NCBI RefSeq assembly: GCF_030272615.1
Contig: NC_081410.1
Coordinates: 502,410,442 to 502,474,441, forward strand
DNA: 64,000 nt
DNA from: Cryptomeria japonica
Lineage: Eukaryota > Streptophyta > Pinopsida > Cupressales > Cupressaceae
Reading direction: 5' to 3'
Shown one piece after another: positions 47,884 to 58,437 of the stretch (position 1 is the stretch's first letter; each line of letters starts with the position of its first letter). The notes under the pieces were generated by a model. It saw only the letters and a list, made by a program, of their open reading frames with translations. It did not search any database and was not told the origin of the DNA. The position numbers were made by a program, and so were the translations under genes.

Positions 47884-49461
47884 TGGTGTAGGAGCACCCT
47901 TCCAAACTCTTCCTCTTTATTTTTTATTTTGGTGTTATGCTTCTTTAGAAGCCATTGTACATGAATAAGAGCCATGAGCCCATGTGTGCTAGACTAGGTC
48001 CTAGTTTTAGGTCCTTAGTGTTTTTGTTGTGATTTCTTGTGCAAGAGAGGTTGACTATGCCTGGAATGTGTGTTAGGCCTTATTGGCATGTTGATGTCCT
48101 TAGGATAGCCCAAAATAGGCTTAGGAGTCATGAAAAGCAACAATGGCAAAGTTGCTCAAAAGATGCAAAAATTGCATGACAACTTTTAAAAGTTGTCAAG
48201 CAACTTTTCCACCCAAAGTGGTCATAGACCCTTGTTGTGCATGGAGAGCCCTAATTTTGGCACACCAACTAAGGTATGGGTAGTATAAGTATTTGGAAAC
48301 CCTAAATTAATGGGTTGGATGTCAGACATTATACAACCCTAGCAAAAAGACCAGACTGAGACTATAAAACTGTTACCAGTCAATTTGAATGAAGCAACCA
48401 AGCAAGTTAATGGATTGAGATACGTCCAAAACTATTTGGAATTTCTTTCATGGTGTAAATACTTTCATTTCAAGAAATTAGTTTAGGTGTTTATTTGCAG
48501 ATTGAGTGTGTTTGTAAATAGTTTGTAAATTATCTTCTTACTGTCCAGTTTTGGACAGGATTATGTAAATGGCTGCATAACTCCATTCCCCATTGTGGAA
48601 CCACCATGAAACCATGGGGAATGAGAAGGAAAAACTTGTACCATATTGAAAAACAAGTAGGGCCCTTAAAAATGTAGGTAGGCCAAGCAAAGACCCACTC
48701 CTAGGCGAGACTGGACAGTGCCCGGTTAGGAGAGGTTAAGTTGCAGAGGTCTTGGAGAGCAAGGTTGGATAGAGGAAAGTACACCCTTTGGAGGAAGTGT
48801 AGAGGAGTGTTTGAAGTATCATTGGTGTGAAGGAGGAGCCTCCACCAATCCAGAAAAAGTGGTTAAAACACAAAACACTCACTGTGACCCAGGTAGACTA
48901 CAAAACCCTTAAAAACCCCAAAATTCGCCCAAGGCACTGTACGGCCACTTGGAGGCCCAAAACCTAGAAAATACTTGAGCCCTTTCCAATTGAATGGTAG
49001 TCTATTTTGGGAGTTTGGGTTGTGTATGCAGTGTTTGTGAGAGAAAACCCTAAAGGACCAGGTAGGAGGCCTAATTGGTCCTAATCCTTGTAGCCCTGTT
49101 TTGTAAGCAAAGACACAAAACAGTGAAATCAGTAGAAAGGATGAAGGTAGAAACTTCTTGGGGGCATATGGAGGGATGTAAAACATGGTTTAAGACCTGA
49201 TTTAACCTTGCTAAGCCCTTGGAAGGTGTGCAACAAGTATTAGCACTTATTAGCCATAGTAAGGGATTTTGAGTCTCATGAGTAGATGAGACCTTAGGAG
49301 CAGCATAGCAACTCATTGGTGGGTGGATTGGGCAAGGTCAGGGGATTCCTCAAGAAAAGGAAGTCCTAGAGACCCTAGGGTGTGAGGAGAACACTAGGTG
49401 ATCCAAGGAAAGGATCCAAGAGCATAGACTAGGCTAGTCTATCCCAAGCACCAACCCATCA
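47884..49461 (+). repeat. Gypsy-F 3' LTR
   Basis: This 1578-bp LTR starts TGGTGTAGGAGC and ends AACCCATCA, then target copy GTCTC. It keeps the palindrome at 48178-48197. A purine tract (AGAGGGGGAGTA, 47872-47883) directly precedes it and is the polypurine tract. Confidence 0.93.
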
Positions 49462-49466
49462 GTCTC

Positions 49467-50330
49467 ATTCACCTCAGTCATGAGCACTTTGCTAATATGC
49501 CTACTCCCTCTAATCCCATTTCTACTTTGGACTCAGAAGGCTATGATACTGAAACTAGTCCGTCTGAGGGTAATTCTGATGGTTACTTTGATTGGGAAGA
49601 GGAAATTACTCCCCCTTCTAAGAAGGCACCTAAGAAATCTCCTTTTAGTAGGCCTTTGGGCAAAAAAGAATTCTCTATGAAAACCCATTCCAAAGCTAAA
49701 AAGAAGGTGAAGGCCCCTCCTAAGAATAAGTCAATTTCTTACTCCGAGGACTTGTTGGAAGACTCCTTTGATACCTCTAATCCCTCTGAAGGACCCCACT
49801 CTTCTCACCCTTCCACTAATAGAGAGAATAGGCCTAGATTCCCTAGAGACCTCAAACCTGAAAACCATTACTTTAAACTGGACAAAGAATTTCTAGATGA
49901 TATCTGGGCAATTGCCAGAAATGGCACAGTGGACCTCTTTAGAGTTTTAAAATGGGTCTTTCCTGAAATTAAAGACATTAACCTAAAGAACAGGGTGGTG
50001 TCTAGCAAACTAGATGATTTTAGAGAAAAAGGGAAGCCTCAGAATGCTAAAGGGGCGGTATGGATTGAAGAAGAGAAGTTGTCAATGGCAGATTGTCTTC
50101 AAAGAACTGCATGGAACATGGAAAAGATGAAAAAAGAAAATAAGAAAAAGACCATGAAGCTTAAAGGGAAAATCAGTAAAATTGGGGAAACAATGAACAC
50201 AATTATGAAGCAAAGACATAAGATTGTGAAGAATTCTGTGGCCACTATGAATACACTGGTAGATAAGTTGGACAAGTCCCAGCAGGGTTCCTTGATCATG
50301 GACCTCGATGCTGATAGAGAAAAGGGCTAG
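49467..50330 (+). pseudogene. Reading frame G, 3' part
   Basis: This is the in-frame continuation of 41140-41628 beyond Gypsy-F. It is open for about 288 codons to TAG 50328-50330. It begins with an acidic, Ser/Pro-rich stretch (SEGNSDGYFDWEEEITPP), then basic regions (KAKKKVKAPPKNK), then FKLDKEFLDDIWAIARNGTVDLF, and ends in a coiled coil (MEKMKKENKKKTMKLKGKI). A basic tail is seen after the stop (KRAKPNLKRKVES). Layout is N-terminal globular, charged middle, coiled-coil end. No transmembrane segment or enzyme motif. Confidence 0.55.
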
Positions 50331-51960
50331 GAAGAGGAGTCATGTCCCTCCAAGAGAGCCAAACCCAACTTGAAGAGAAAGGTAGAATCTTCCACTCGGG
50401 AGTTCTAGGACCTAAAGAAGCGGCCCAAGAGATGAACATTCTAGAAACTGAGATAGCTGAGACTTTAAAGTCTTTAGGTTAATGTTTCCTTGGTTTTAGC
50501 TTTTGTTGTCTTTTGGTTTGGTATGTTGTCCTTTTGTCTATTTGACAGCTTTTCTGTTATGGTGAACTTTGTATGTTTATTTTATTTTATCCTATAACTC
50601 TATGGTTTGGGGTCCCTATAAAACCCACTTTTTCCCTAATCAAAAACATAAATTTATAAATTTTATTTGATTTCAAGGAAAAATAGAAATCTATAATATA
50701 ATGTGGTCAAAGAAAAAGGTTGATATGCTATTAATAAAGAAATTGTACATTTCGTTAAACACTATAGAGTTTCAAAACAAACAAAAACATATATCTAGAC
50801 ATAGAAGCTTGAAATTTATAAAAACTTGAGTCATTCAATAGATCGCCAAGGTTCAGAATACTTTAACAACTTTGAAATGGATATCTTTGAACATGATATT
50901 ATAGCTTGACAAATAAATAGCATTATTGGCTAGATTTTTTTAAGATAAAATGTATGAAATTTCTTATTATAAATCAAGGATAATAAGATTTATTTCATTG
51001 TTGAGGTTCTTTTGTTGAACACCTATGTTTATCTTTATACTTTTTCACATTGATAACTCTACATCTTCATAATAGTTGTACATTTGTTTTTTTATTATTA
51101 CTATCACATTTTTGTAGCTATCAAAATTTGATAGCCATCAAAATAAATTCATGTAGTATATTATCAATATTGTAAATATTTAAGAAAAGTATCCAATATT
51201 GTATATGAAGCAATAATTACAAGGGTGAAAACTAGTTGGCTTTTCTTGGGGCATTCACAAAGATGTTATATTGCAGATTTTGGCTTGAAGTTTTCAATTC
51301 ACCTCTATTTTTATATGAGCAGTGTCGCCCTTTCCCCCACTCCCACAACCACTCCACCATGATCCCCTGACCATCCCATCACTATCCCAAAATTTGGGCC
51401 CTTGGTCTCTTGGTCCCCAAACCTCATCCCTGCATCCCTCTATTCCCCTTGTTACTTTTACTTTTATGGCAGTGTGGTTTATATTTACTTATATAACAAG
51501 TAAAAAAAAATTAAGTACTACAAACAAGATCAATAATTTTAGTCATGAAGTTGAATGACTTGTAAAGAGTTTATTAGAGACTCAACCTTGTTGAGTGTAA
51601 CACCCATGATGTATTAAAATAATGGAATTGAAATTGTACTCCAAATGACTTCAAATAAAATATATGTACTTCTATCCTTACCCTTAATTAGAAGAGATTG
51701 ATTATTGATATAATTTAAATTCATACAGCTAATATAAACAAACTAGAAAAAAAATTAAAATTAAAATAATTGTCAACTCTCCTATAACACTTGTTCCTAA
51801 TTACAATGCCCCCGTTCTCTCGACATGACAGCACATCAATAGTATATTTTTAAGTGCACAAACGTTGCGTAATTGATAGTTTGTGTGTCGTGGGTTGAGT
51901 TTGTAAGCCTGCATCGCGCTGCCTTATGACACCATTTTTGCTTGACTTTTTCTTATAAAA
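50331..51960. other. Intergenic, AT-rich; possible retroelement 3' end near 50650
   Basis: The segment 50331-50490 holds a decaying coding tail of frame G. At 50590-50650 the sequence GGTCCCTATAAAACCCACTT with TTTTTCCCTAATCAAAAACA resembles the 3' end of a plant LINE. Beyond it is AT-rich DNA without coding signal. A C-rich pyrimidine patch lies at 51330-51450; the ORF over it is compositional. TGTAACACCC at 51597 looks like the start of some Gypsy LTRs, but no LTR was found. Confidence 0.5.
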
Positions 51961-51983
51961 TTAAATAATTACTATCAATAGCA

Positions 51984-52072
51984 AATTGTCATGTTAAACA
52001 GTTTTATAATTACTATCATTTTGGCAACTTACGAACCAGGGGAATGTTTAATTGTCATGTTAAACAGTTTTA
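51984..52072. repeat. Short direct repeat upstream of the STIG1-like gene
   Basis: The 23-bp sequence AATTGTCATGTTAAACAGTT plus TTA occurs at 51984-52006 and 52050-52072, 66 bp apart, about 500 bp upstream of the gene. Function unknown; it may be a small local duplication. Confidence 0.75.
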
Positions 52073-52453
52073 AAATTTCATTGCCTAATAATAGCTTAAT
52101 ACTCCACCTATTCTCTCCTAAAACCTCGGATCTCGTATCCATCTTGAACGTGCTCTTCTTTTACAAAAAATGGTTATTGCCTTTTAAGAGCAATTGCAGT
52201 CTTAAAAATAGGTCCACGAGATCTTTGATTTATGAGCTTCATCTTCCACTTGACAGCCCAAATACAATTATCAATTCACTACACCAGCCATTCTTCCAAT
52301 GGGGTGAATCCACTACAAAAAGAAATTTATAAAGTATTGCAGAAACAAAAGTCTAAGATTCTTCCGAAGCAGTAGGGAACTTCAGTATCATCTGCATTTA
52401 GAGATAAATGTTTAAGTAATGGAGAAAATAAAGTCACAGATTCTTCCATCACA

Positions 52454-52463
52454 CTATATAAAT
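52454..52463 (+). promoter_or_regulatory. TATA box of the STIG1-like gene
   Basis: CTATATAAAT lies about 100 bp upstream of the chosen ATG. Plant TATA boxes sit about 30 bp before transcription start, placing the start near 52485-52495 and a 5' UTR of about 65 bp. This rules against the upstream ATG at 52472, which would precede the transcript. Confidence 0.75.
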
Positions 52464-52555
52464 GCTTACTCTTGGTGTTGTCCTTAACTATTGAAGCGAC
52501 CTCTGCTATTGAGTTCTCCTCTCATTCTTTAGCAGAGAAGCCCGATCGATTTCTT

Positions 52556-52975
52556 ATGATGGGGTTCATTGAAAGGTTGGGATTAATGGCTTTGCTTATA
52601 ATTGCAGTCTTTGCAATGATAATAAGCAATGTAGAAGGAGAAATGGCAACGCCGTATTCAAGGAGGGTATTAAGGAGCAGGTTTCTTACACAACAAATAT
52701 CAGCAAAGAGTGTGTCATGCAGTGAGTACAAGGATACATGCAAGAAGAATAATATTGCAGGTAAAAATAAATCCATGTGCTGTGAAAATCGCTGTTATAA
52801 TTTGCTAATAGATCGCAACCACTGTGGGTCATGTGGTGCCGCTTGTAAGTTTGGATATACTTGTTGTAACGGTAAATGTGTTGATTTGGCCAAAGATAAA
52901 AAGCATTGTGGCAGCTGTGGTGTTAGCTGCCCTAAAAAGAAAAAATGCAATTATGCAATGTGTTCTTATGCTTAG
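52556..52975 (+). CDS. STIG1-like secreted cysteine-rich protein
   Basis: An intact intronless 139-residue protein. ATG 52556 is chosen because it opens directly into a signal peptide and lies downstream of the expected transcription start; a second ATG follows at 52559. Residues 9-24 (GLMALLIIAVFAMIIS) are hydrophobic, with likely cleavage just after, near VEGE. Residues 30-54 form a basic linker with SRRVLRSR. From residue 55 there are 16 cysteines, including two related units, DRNHCGSCGAAC (86-97) and DKKHCGSCGVSC (114-125), each preceded by a CC-x3-C type block (75-80, 103-108). This is the signature of the STIG1 family. Known members act in the apoplast, for example on stigma exudate and pollen-tube growth, and other paralogues are expressed elsewhere. 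The specific role here is not inferable. Confidence 0.9.
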   Translation: MMGFIERLGLMALLIIAVFAMIISNVEGEMATPYSRRVLRSRFLTQQISAKSVSCSEYKDTCKKNNIAGKNKSMCCENRCYNLLIDRNHCGSCGAACKFGYTCCNGKCVDLAKDKKHCGSCGVSCPKKKKCNYAMCSYA

Positions 52976-54029
52976 CTACTTAAGCTACTTTGCTACTTTG
53001 TAATAATCTGTCACTCACTTACTGACAGTTGAATTGGTAAATAGGATGAGGCTTTCCTGATCTAATTAACATCTCCTCTCCTTTGTTGTTAATTAGATTT
53101 GTTTGTAATGTTTATGCGTCGTAAGTGTAAGCAATAATTTTTTTTTTGCATTTAAGAAGCAGGTGGGCAATGGATTGAAATAGTTTAGTGTGAGCTGTTT
53201 CAATAATGAAACAATTATGTGGGTGGTAAAGGCTGTTCATCATAAAATCAAAATTGACATTCTAGTATGAGATATCTTTCATAAAACATTTATTTTTTTA
53301 TTTTTTTGAGTCATTTATCATCCTGATGATGAATCATAGAGTGTGATTCAAAACATTGATGTAAAAAATAGAATCATAATCAAATCCAGAAATTGCAAGA
53401 AGAAAAAGAAATACTGTTTATTTATTGTCATACTCAGAAAATTTAATCAAAAGTTTGTTTGAATTGTTTATAATATTTAATTTCCTTTATAAAGCCATCC
53501 CACAAAATGAAATATTTTTAATATTCATCTTTGAATATAAGTGTATATACAAATTGTTTTTAATTTATATTCTCCTATATCTAATCAATTCTATTAAATA
53601 ATCTATTAAGATTTTTCTGTTTTTGAATTTGTAGGATAAAAAATGTAAAGATTATAAGAATGAAGAATTTAAAATTTTGAATGCATAGAATTTAACAAAT
53701 ATGCATCATTAATGAACACACCAAAAACAGATGTTATAATCTTATTTTTTATTTTTCTTATATATCATTTGTTGCACTTTGAACATCTCTACATACTTGA
53801 TTATAAAACAATTTAAGTTAACATTTTTATCTATTAAAATAATTAATAGTAATTAAAAAATTATGTACTTAAAAAGAAAAGAATGTGAGAGGACCTAAAT
53901 TTTCATTTCCCAATTATATCTTCATACTCTCACTATTCCAAAAACTATCAGGTGCATGTTTGAAGTGTTCTTTTAGAAAGTGGTAATTTACTTTTTAGAC
54001 GGACTCTAGTTTAAAATCTTTATTCCCAT
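52976..54029. other. 3' flank of STIG1-like gene and AT-rich intergenic DNA
   Basis: The transcript probably ends within 53000-53160. Loose poly(A)-type elements (AATAAT at 53002 and 53133, TTTGTAATGTTTATG near 53103) are seen but no clear AATAAA. The rest is AT-rich DNA without coding content or RNA genes that I could recognise. Confidence 0.5.
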
Positions 54030-54250
54030 TCCAATTGATAGCCAATAATATCAATAAACAATTATGATTTCATCACACAAGTCATTCCTCCAATGGAGTG
54101 GTTCCACCGGAAAAGGAAACTTATAAATTATTACAAAAACAAAAGTCACAGGTCCTTCTGAAGCAATACAGAGCCTCGATGTAGTTTGCATTGAGAGATA
54201 ATCGTTTAAGTAGTGAAGAAAGAAAAGTCTTTGATTCATCCATCTTAGAA
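54030..54250 (+). repeat. Diverged second copy of the STIG1-like promoter region
   Basis: It aligns with 52255-52447: shared blocks include GTCATTCCTCCAATGG versus GCCATTCTTCCAATGG, ACAAAAACAAAAGTC versus GCAGAAACAAAAGTC, and GAGATAATCGTTTAAGTA versus GAGATAAATGTTTAAGTA. Weaker similarity extends upstream (53915-54029 with 52100-52250). The match stops just before the TATA box: CACACTATATAAATG at 52450 is replaced by TTAGAATTTTGGG. No second cysteine-rich ORF follows. It is likely a remnant of a tandem gene duplication, or a promoter-only duplication. Confidence 0.75.
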
Positions 54251-55329
54251 TTTTGGGACAAGTTTCTTAATGATGTTGCTCTTTTCACTTTATAATTGTG
54301 GATTTACTTCATTATGTAAGAAAGGAATTCAAAATAATAAATGAAAATAGTAACAAAGTATATTTATTATTTTAGATAATTGTAAATTGAATAAGATTGA
54401 GTTAAATAGAATTCAAACAAAAATAATGTCATGAAATGTGAATCTTATTGTTGATGTATAGATGAGTTCAACAAAATCATATTGTTTATCTAAATTTATA
54501 TTGAAATATCTATTTATCAAATATGGTAGACTTCTTTTTGAGAAGCTTGCAACATAATTTATATTTTTTTAAATGTGAGATGAATCATGAGGTAGGTTCA
54601 TTAAATGAATCTATGGTTGAGATTGGTGAGGGGTTTTCCTATATTATAGAAGGCATGATGAGTGGTTAAATAATATAAATGGTGAAAATGAAATGTGATT
54701 AAAATGATTATGATAATTAATTATTTTGTTACAACCATAAAAAAGGTAATAAATATTTAACTACTAAAATGAAGGGTTGAGATTAAAGGTAAACAAATGG
54801 ATTGGTGTTATATAATATTATTAAAAAGGGTAGAAATGGGTTTGTTTGTGTATTAAATGAAAAATGTGAAATTGGGAAAACATATTTATTTTTAATTTAA
54901 ACATGGGATGCAAATTAAACTAATTAAATAAATAGCAGAGCGATAAGAATTTAATTAGGTAAATATTGTATTTAATTATTGAGGATGATTTTAGTATGGT
55001 TTAGTCAATTAACATTGTGATATTTAAGAAACATAATGAATGATCTTAAAATGTCTCATTAGGAATGATGACAAATTTTAGATGTCTATGTTTTAGGCCA
55101 CTTCAAAATGTTATTGCAACTTCCAAGAAGTAATGAAATTTTAAAGGAAGTAAATATGCAAACTGTAGTAGGATGATAGTGGCGATAAGTTTTGATTAGA
55201 TTAGCATAGGAAAGGGCACAAACGTATTACATAACCACCATAAAGGAAAATAGAACAAATCTTACCAAGAATGAGATTAACCTAAAACAAAAAGAAGAGT
55301 GTTTACATCAAAATAGACAAGAAACAAAA
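54251..55329. other. AT-rich intergenic DNA
   Basis: About 1.1 kb with no ORF of note, no recognisable element and no RNA gene. Confidence 0.55.
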
Positions 55330-57378
55330 TGTAATGCCCTTGTAATTTTCTTTTCAGTATTTGTACTTCCTAATGTGGATATGGTTATGTGCCTATGCTT
55401 GTGCCGTTTGGATTTGGGTGTAAATCATTTTGTGGAGCTTTAATTTTATTTTGGATTTTTCATTTGTTGCAGTGTGTTACCTTGAGTGCTTATCTTATGC
55501 TCTGTTTGATATATGTTTCATGATTGTTCAGGACTCGTAATATGTTGGTCTATTTTTTCGATGATTATGATTGGAATGTAAAAATCTTGACTTGATTGGT
55601 TGAATTAAAAGTAGGAAATTATGGTTATGTTATTTTATTTGATTAAAAATATTAAATGTTGCTTAATGCAATTGATGATATTTATGTTAGATTTAGTGGG
55701 ATGACATGATGAAGATGATGCTATGATGTTGACTATTTGGGGAGTAATTATAAGTTTATTGTTGCAATTATATAATATTGATGTGGTTAGTTAGTGTAGT
55801 TAATTAGATAAGATTGTTATTATTTTATTTTAATTGTTGATGATAATAGTGTTAGTAGTAATTAGGTATGTTCTATTTGATGATGTTATATTCATTTGAT
55901 GAGATATCATTTTACTAATGATACTACTATGTGACGCCAATAGAGGAATGATTAGTTAAATTTTAGTTATGATATATTATATATGTATGCATAGGTATAT
56001 GTATGTTTTGGTTGATGCGGGTACAAATCATCGAGTCCACCTAGTTCCATAGGTCTAAGTGTGCCCACATCTCTAATGGTGGTTATAACAGATAGCACAA
56101 CTAGCCATTAATGTCACCCAACCAAAGCCATCATTCCTAATTTGGACAATTTTCCTTTATTCATATGATTATACCTCTTTTTACCATTTTTATAATGTCT
56201 AATTACCCCAATGCATATTTGTGAATTACCAGTAATGAAATTTGTTTGCGCATAGGTAGTCATATGTGAATTATCATCAATTAATGTGAATATATTTATG
56301 ATATTTTAATATTACTATGTTAATTTAATATTTAATTGTGAAATATGTCTTACAAGTATTCTTTTTAATTGGAATTTTCCCAATTGGACATATGGGTGAC
56401 TTTTGGGGTTAAATTTGGTCTTCTAGAGTATTTAAATTAAAATTTTAATTTATTTTATGTTGCTATGAATTTTAATTGTTTAATGGTTATTTGACATTTT
56501 TGAAATATTTTAACAAGGCTTATTGATGCCTCTTTTTTATGAAATTTATTGGGGTGAGTTTATGAATGTGCAAGAATTAGTCTTACTTGGTTGTTTATTT
56601 ATTTTATAATTATCCTTTTTGGGGTCGATTTCTATAAAATGGCTCAACGTCCTCTTCAATTTTTCAGGATGCTGCCTTTATGGAGATCATGGAGACCTTG
56701 TTGGGGGATACCTTCCTTCATGTAGAGCATACATATGAGACCAATGTTGACATTATGTCAATGGTTGTTGTATGGGGTTTGAAATTGGACCGAGATGAAG
56801 AGGAGATAAAATTGGTCATGAGAAATTGTGTTCATGAAGACTAGACTCACAGGTTGTGCTCAATCTTGGAGTAGGCTATTTCAGGCGAAGGCTTTGACAT
56901 CCGTGAGGGGGTAGAGAGTGATGAGAAGGTACACAAGTTGTTTCCCTTCATGCATTGGGGGATTGGAAAAAATCAAGATGAAAGGTAAGCTCAACTAGAA
57001 ATTGGATGGGATTCACTCTATTTCTTTCTATAGGAAAAGATGATGACATCGAAGGATGGTACAATAGTGGCAAAGAAGAGCTCGGGAGGCTTAGGGAAGT
57101 GGAAGAATATAGGGAAGGTGGTTGTAGGGATGGGTGGTGATTTTGGGTGATGTGTCTAATGGTTCTTTTTTCTAGGTGTTTGTAATTGCTGGGCAATTCT
57201 CATAGCCATGTTTGTATCTTAAAATATTAAATTTTAGCATTTACAGATTGTGTATTGATCTAGCCTTTTTGTGTTTAAGGCTGATTTTGGAGTAGGGATT
57301 TCTATGTTTTTTGTAATGTTGGATGCCATGGGTGTGATACTTTCGAAATGATGGCATAGGCTTGGATGGGGTGTTATA
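55330..57378 (+). repeat. Probable old solo or truncated Gypsy-type LTR
   Basis: It begins TGTAATGCCC and ends GGGGTGTTATA, an imperfect inverted pair resembling the TGTAACACCCC...GGGGTGTTACA ends of Del/Tekay-type LTRs. It contains a tract CGAGTCCACCTAGTTCCATA followed by GGTCTAAGTGTGCCCAC (about 56030-56070), similar to what I recall from such LTRs. No matching partner LTR, gag or pol is in the window, and flanks CAAAA and GTGCT do not form a target duplication. A short coding-like stretch at 56680-56840 (METLLGDTFLHVEHTYE) is unidentified. Confidence 0.42.
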
Positions 57379-58437
57379 GTGCTAGGGTATTTTGTAGTAC
57401 TGATATGCATGTCATACATATTCAAGCAATTTGGATACAAATTTTATACTCTTTCATTTAATACTAATAAAATAAAACTATTACTAACCAAAAAAAAAGC
57501 TAGATACAAAAAATTTTCTACTATAATTTAGAACTTTAAAATTAATATAACTAAATCACTATAGTCAACTATAATTTCTCTAAATTATCAAATAACAATA
57601 AAGGATCAATATTTCTCACTTTTGGAATAGAATATAATGGTAAAATAAAATTCATATAAATAATATATAATTACTATAAAATAAGAAAAAAACACATTTA
57701 AAAAGAGGTTACACATTTAAATTAAAAATATAGATTACAAAAACCAACTATCACATTTCCATAGGTGGATATTTAATAATCATTAAAAAAAAATGTTGCG
57801 TAGATTATCAATATTGTAAATACTTGTAAAAAACCATCAATATTGTATATCAAGGTAAAATTGTACAAGGCCGATGATAAGAAATTAGATAAGTATTTTC
57901 CTTCTTTTCCAATTCTATAAATTGATTACAAGAATATTTAAATTCAATACATTTCATATATTGTTAATTTTACTAACTTAACAATTCATGAGAGATGGGC
58001 GGGAACGTGTAAGATGTTGGGAATGGACGAGCTAGGGTTTCTATGGGTGAAGACTCAAGTGAAGAGGATGAGGACAATGATGAAGATGGGCTGGGGGAAG
58101 GTCTTTTCCTTTTAGCTTGAGAGTTTTGTTTAGCCCTGCACGTCGGTTTTGCTTAAATTGGTTGCAATTTTCTAAAGAGTTGGGTTGTCTATGGTGGGGA
58201 AGGAGGTGATCTATTCCTCCATTTTTCCCCCGATCTCCTTGGTAAGGGTTTGGGACTACAAGCTCATTTTGGGTGCTGGAGGTGGGGCTATGTCTGGTTA
58301 CAAAAAGGTACGACTGTGTTGATGGGTGATTTTGGCTTTTTGAGTGAGCTAAATGTTGTGCAGCTTTGGAGATGGAAGCCCGAGTCTTTTCAGGTTGGGG
58401 TTTTCTATTTCTGTGGTTGGTCGGCTATGAGTTTCAC
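57379..58437. other. Intergenic region left of Copia-E
   Basis: The part to about 57960 is very AT-rich, with an A-run at 57490 that could be a retroposon tail. From 57990 to 58437 the base composition shifts to G-rich. A broken coding-like trace includes MGEDSSEEDEDNDEDGLGEG (about 58045) and a 94-codon ORF at 58250 that runs into the Copia-E LTR. I recognise no family. Confidence 0.45.
57745..57865. repeat. Dispersed AT-rich repeat, copy 2 (copy 1 at 51100-51215)
   Basis: Both copies contain ACTATCACATTT, then after a variable gap TTATCAATATTGTAAATA, then CAATATTGTATAT. Order and spacing are similar on both sides of the STIG1-like locus. It could be a degraded MITE or part of a larger duplicated block. 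Confidence 0.5.

Larger units (their letters stand above)
41629..49461 (+). mobile_element. Gypsy-F: chromovirus-type Ty3/Gypsy retrotransposon
   Basis: This complete 7.8-kb element has LTRs 41629-43217 and 47884-49461, PBS, gag, protease, RT, RNase H, integrase with C-terminal chromodomain, and polypurine tract. The target duplication GTCTC is perfect (41624-41628 and 49462-49466). LTRs differ by about 5% by eye over 200 bp. It splits reading frame G. Chromodomains in this class guide integration to marked heterochromatin. Confidence 0.94.

Noticed and set aside
51322-51558. 78-codon ORF rich in Pro, Ser and Leu
   Set aside because: It results from a C-rich pyrimidine patch; no domain, no promoter, and the frame ends in AT-rich DNA.
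51597-51606. TGTAACACCC, a typical start of some Gypsy LTRs
   Set aside because: No matching end, partner LTR or target duplication nearby; ten bases alone are weak evidence.
52472-52555. Upstream ATG giving a 167-residue version of the STIG1-like protein
   Set aside because: It lies only about 10 bp after the TATA box, before the expected transcription start, and it would bury the signal peptide behind 28 extra residues.
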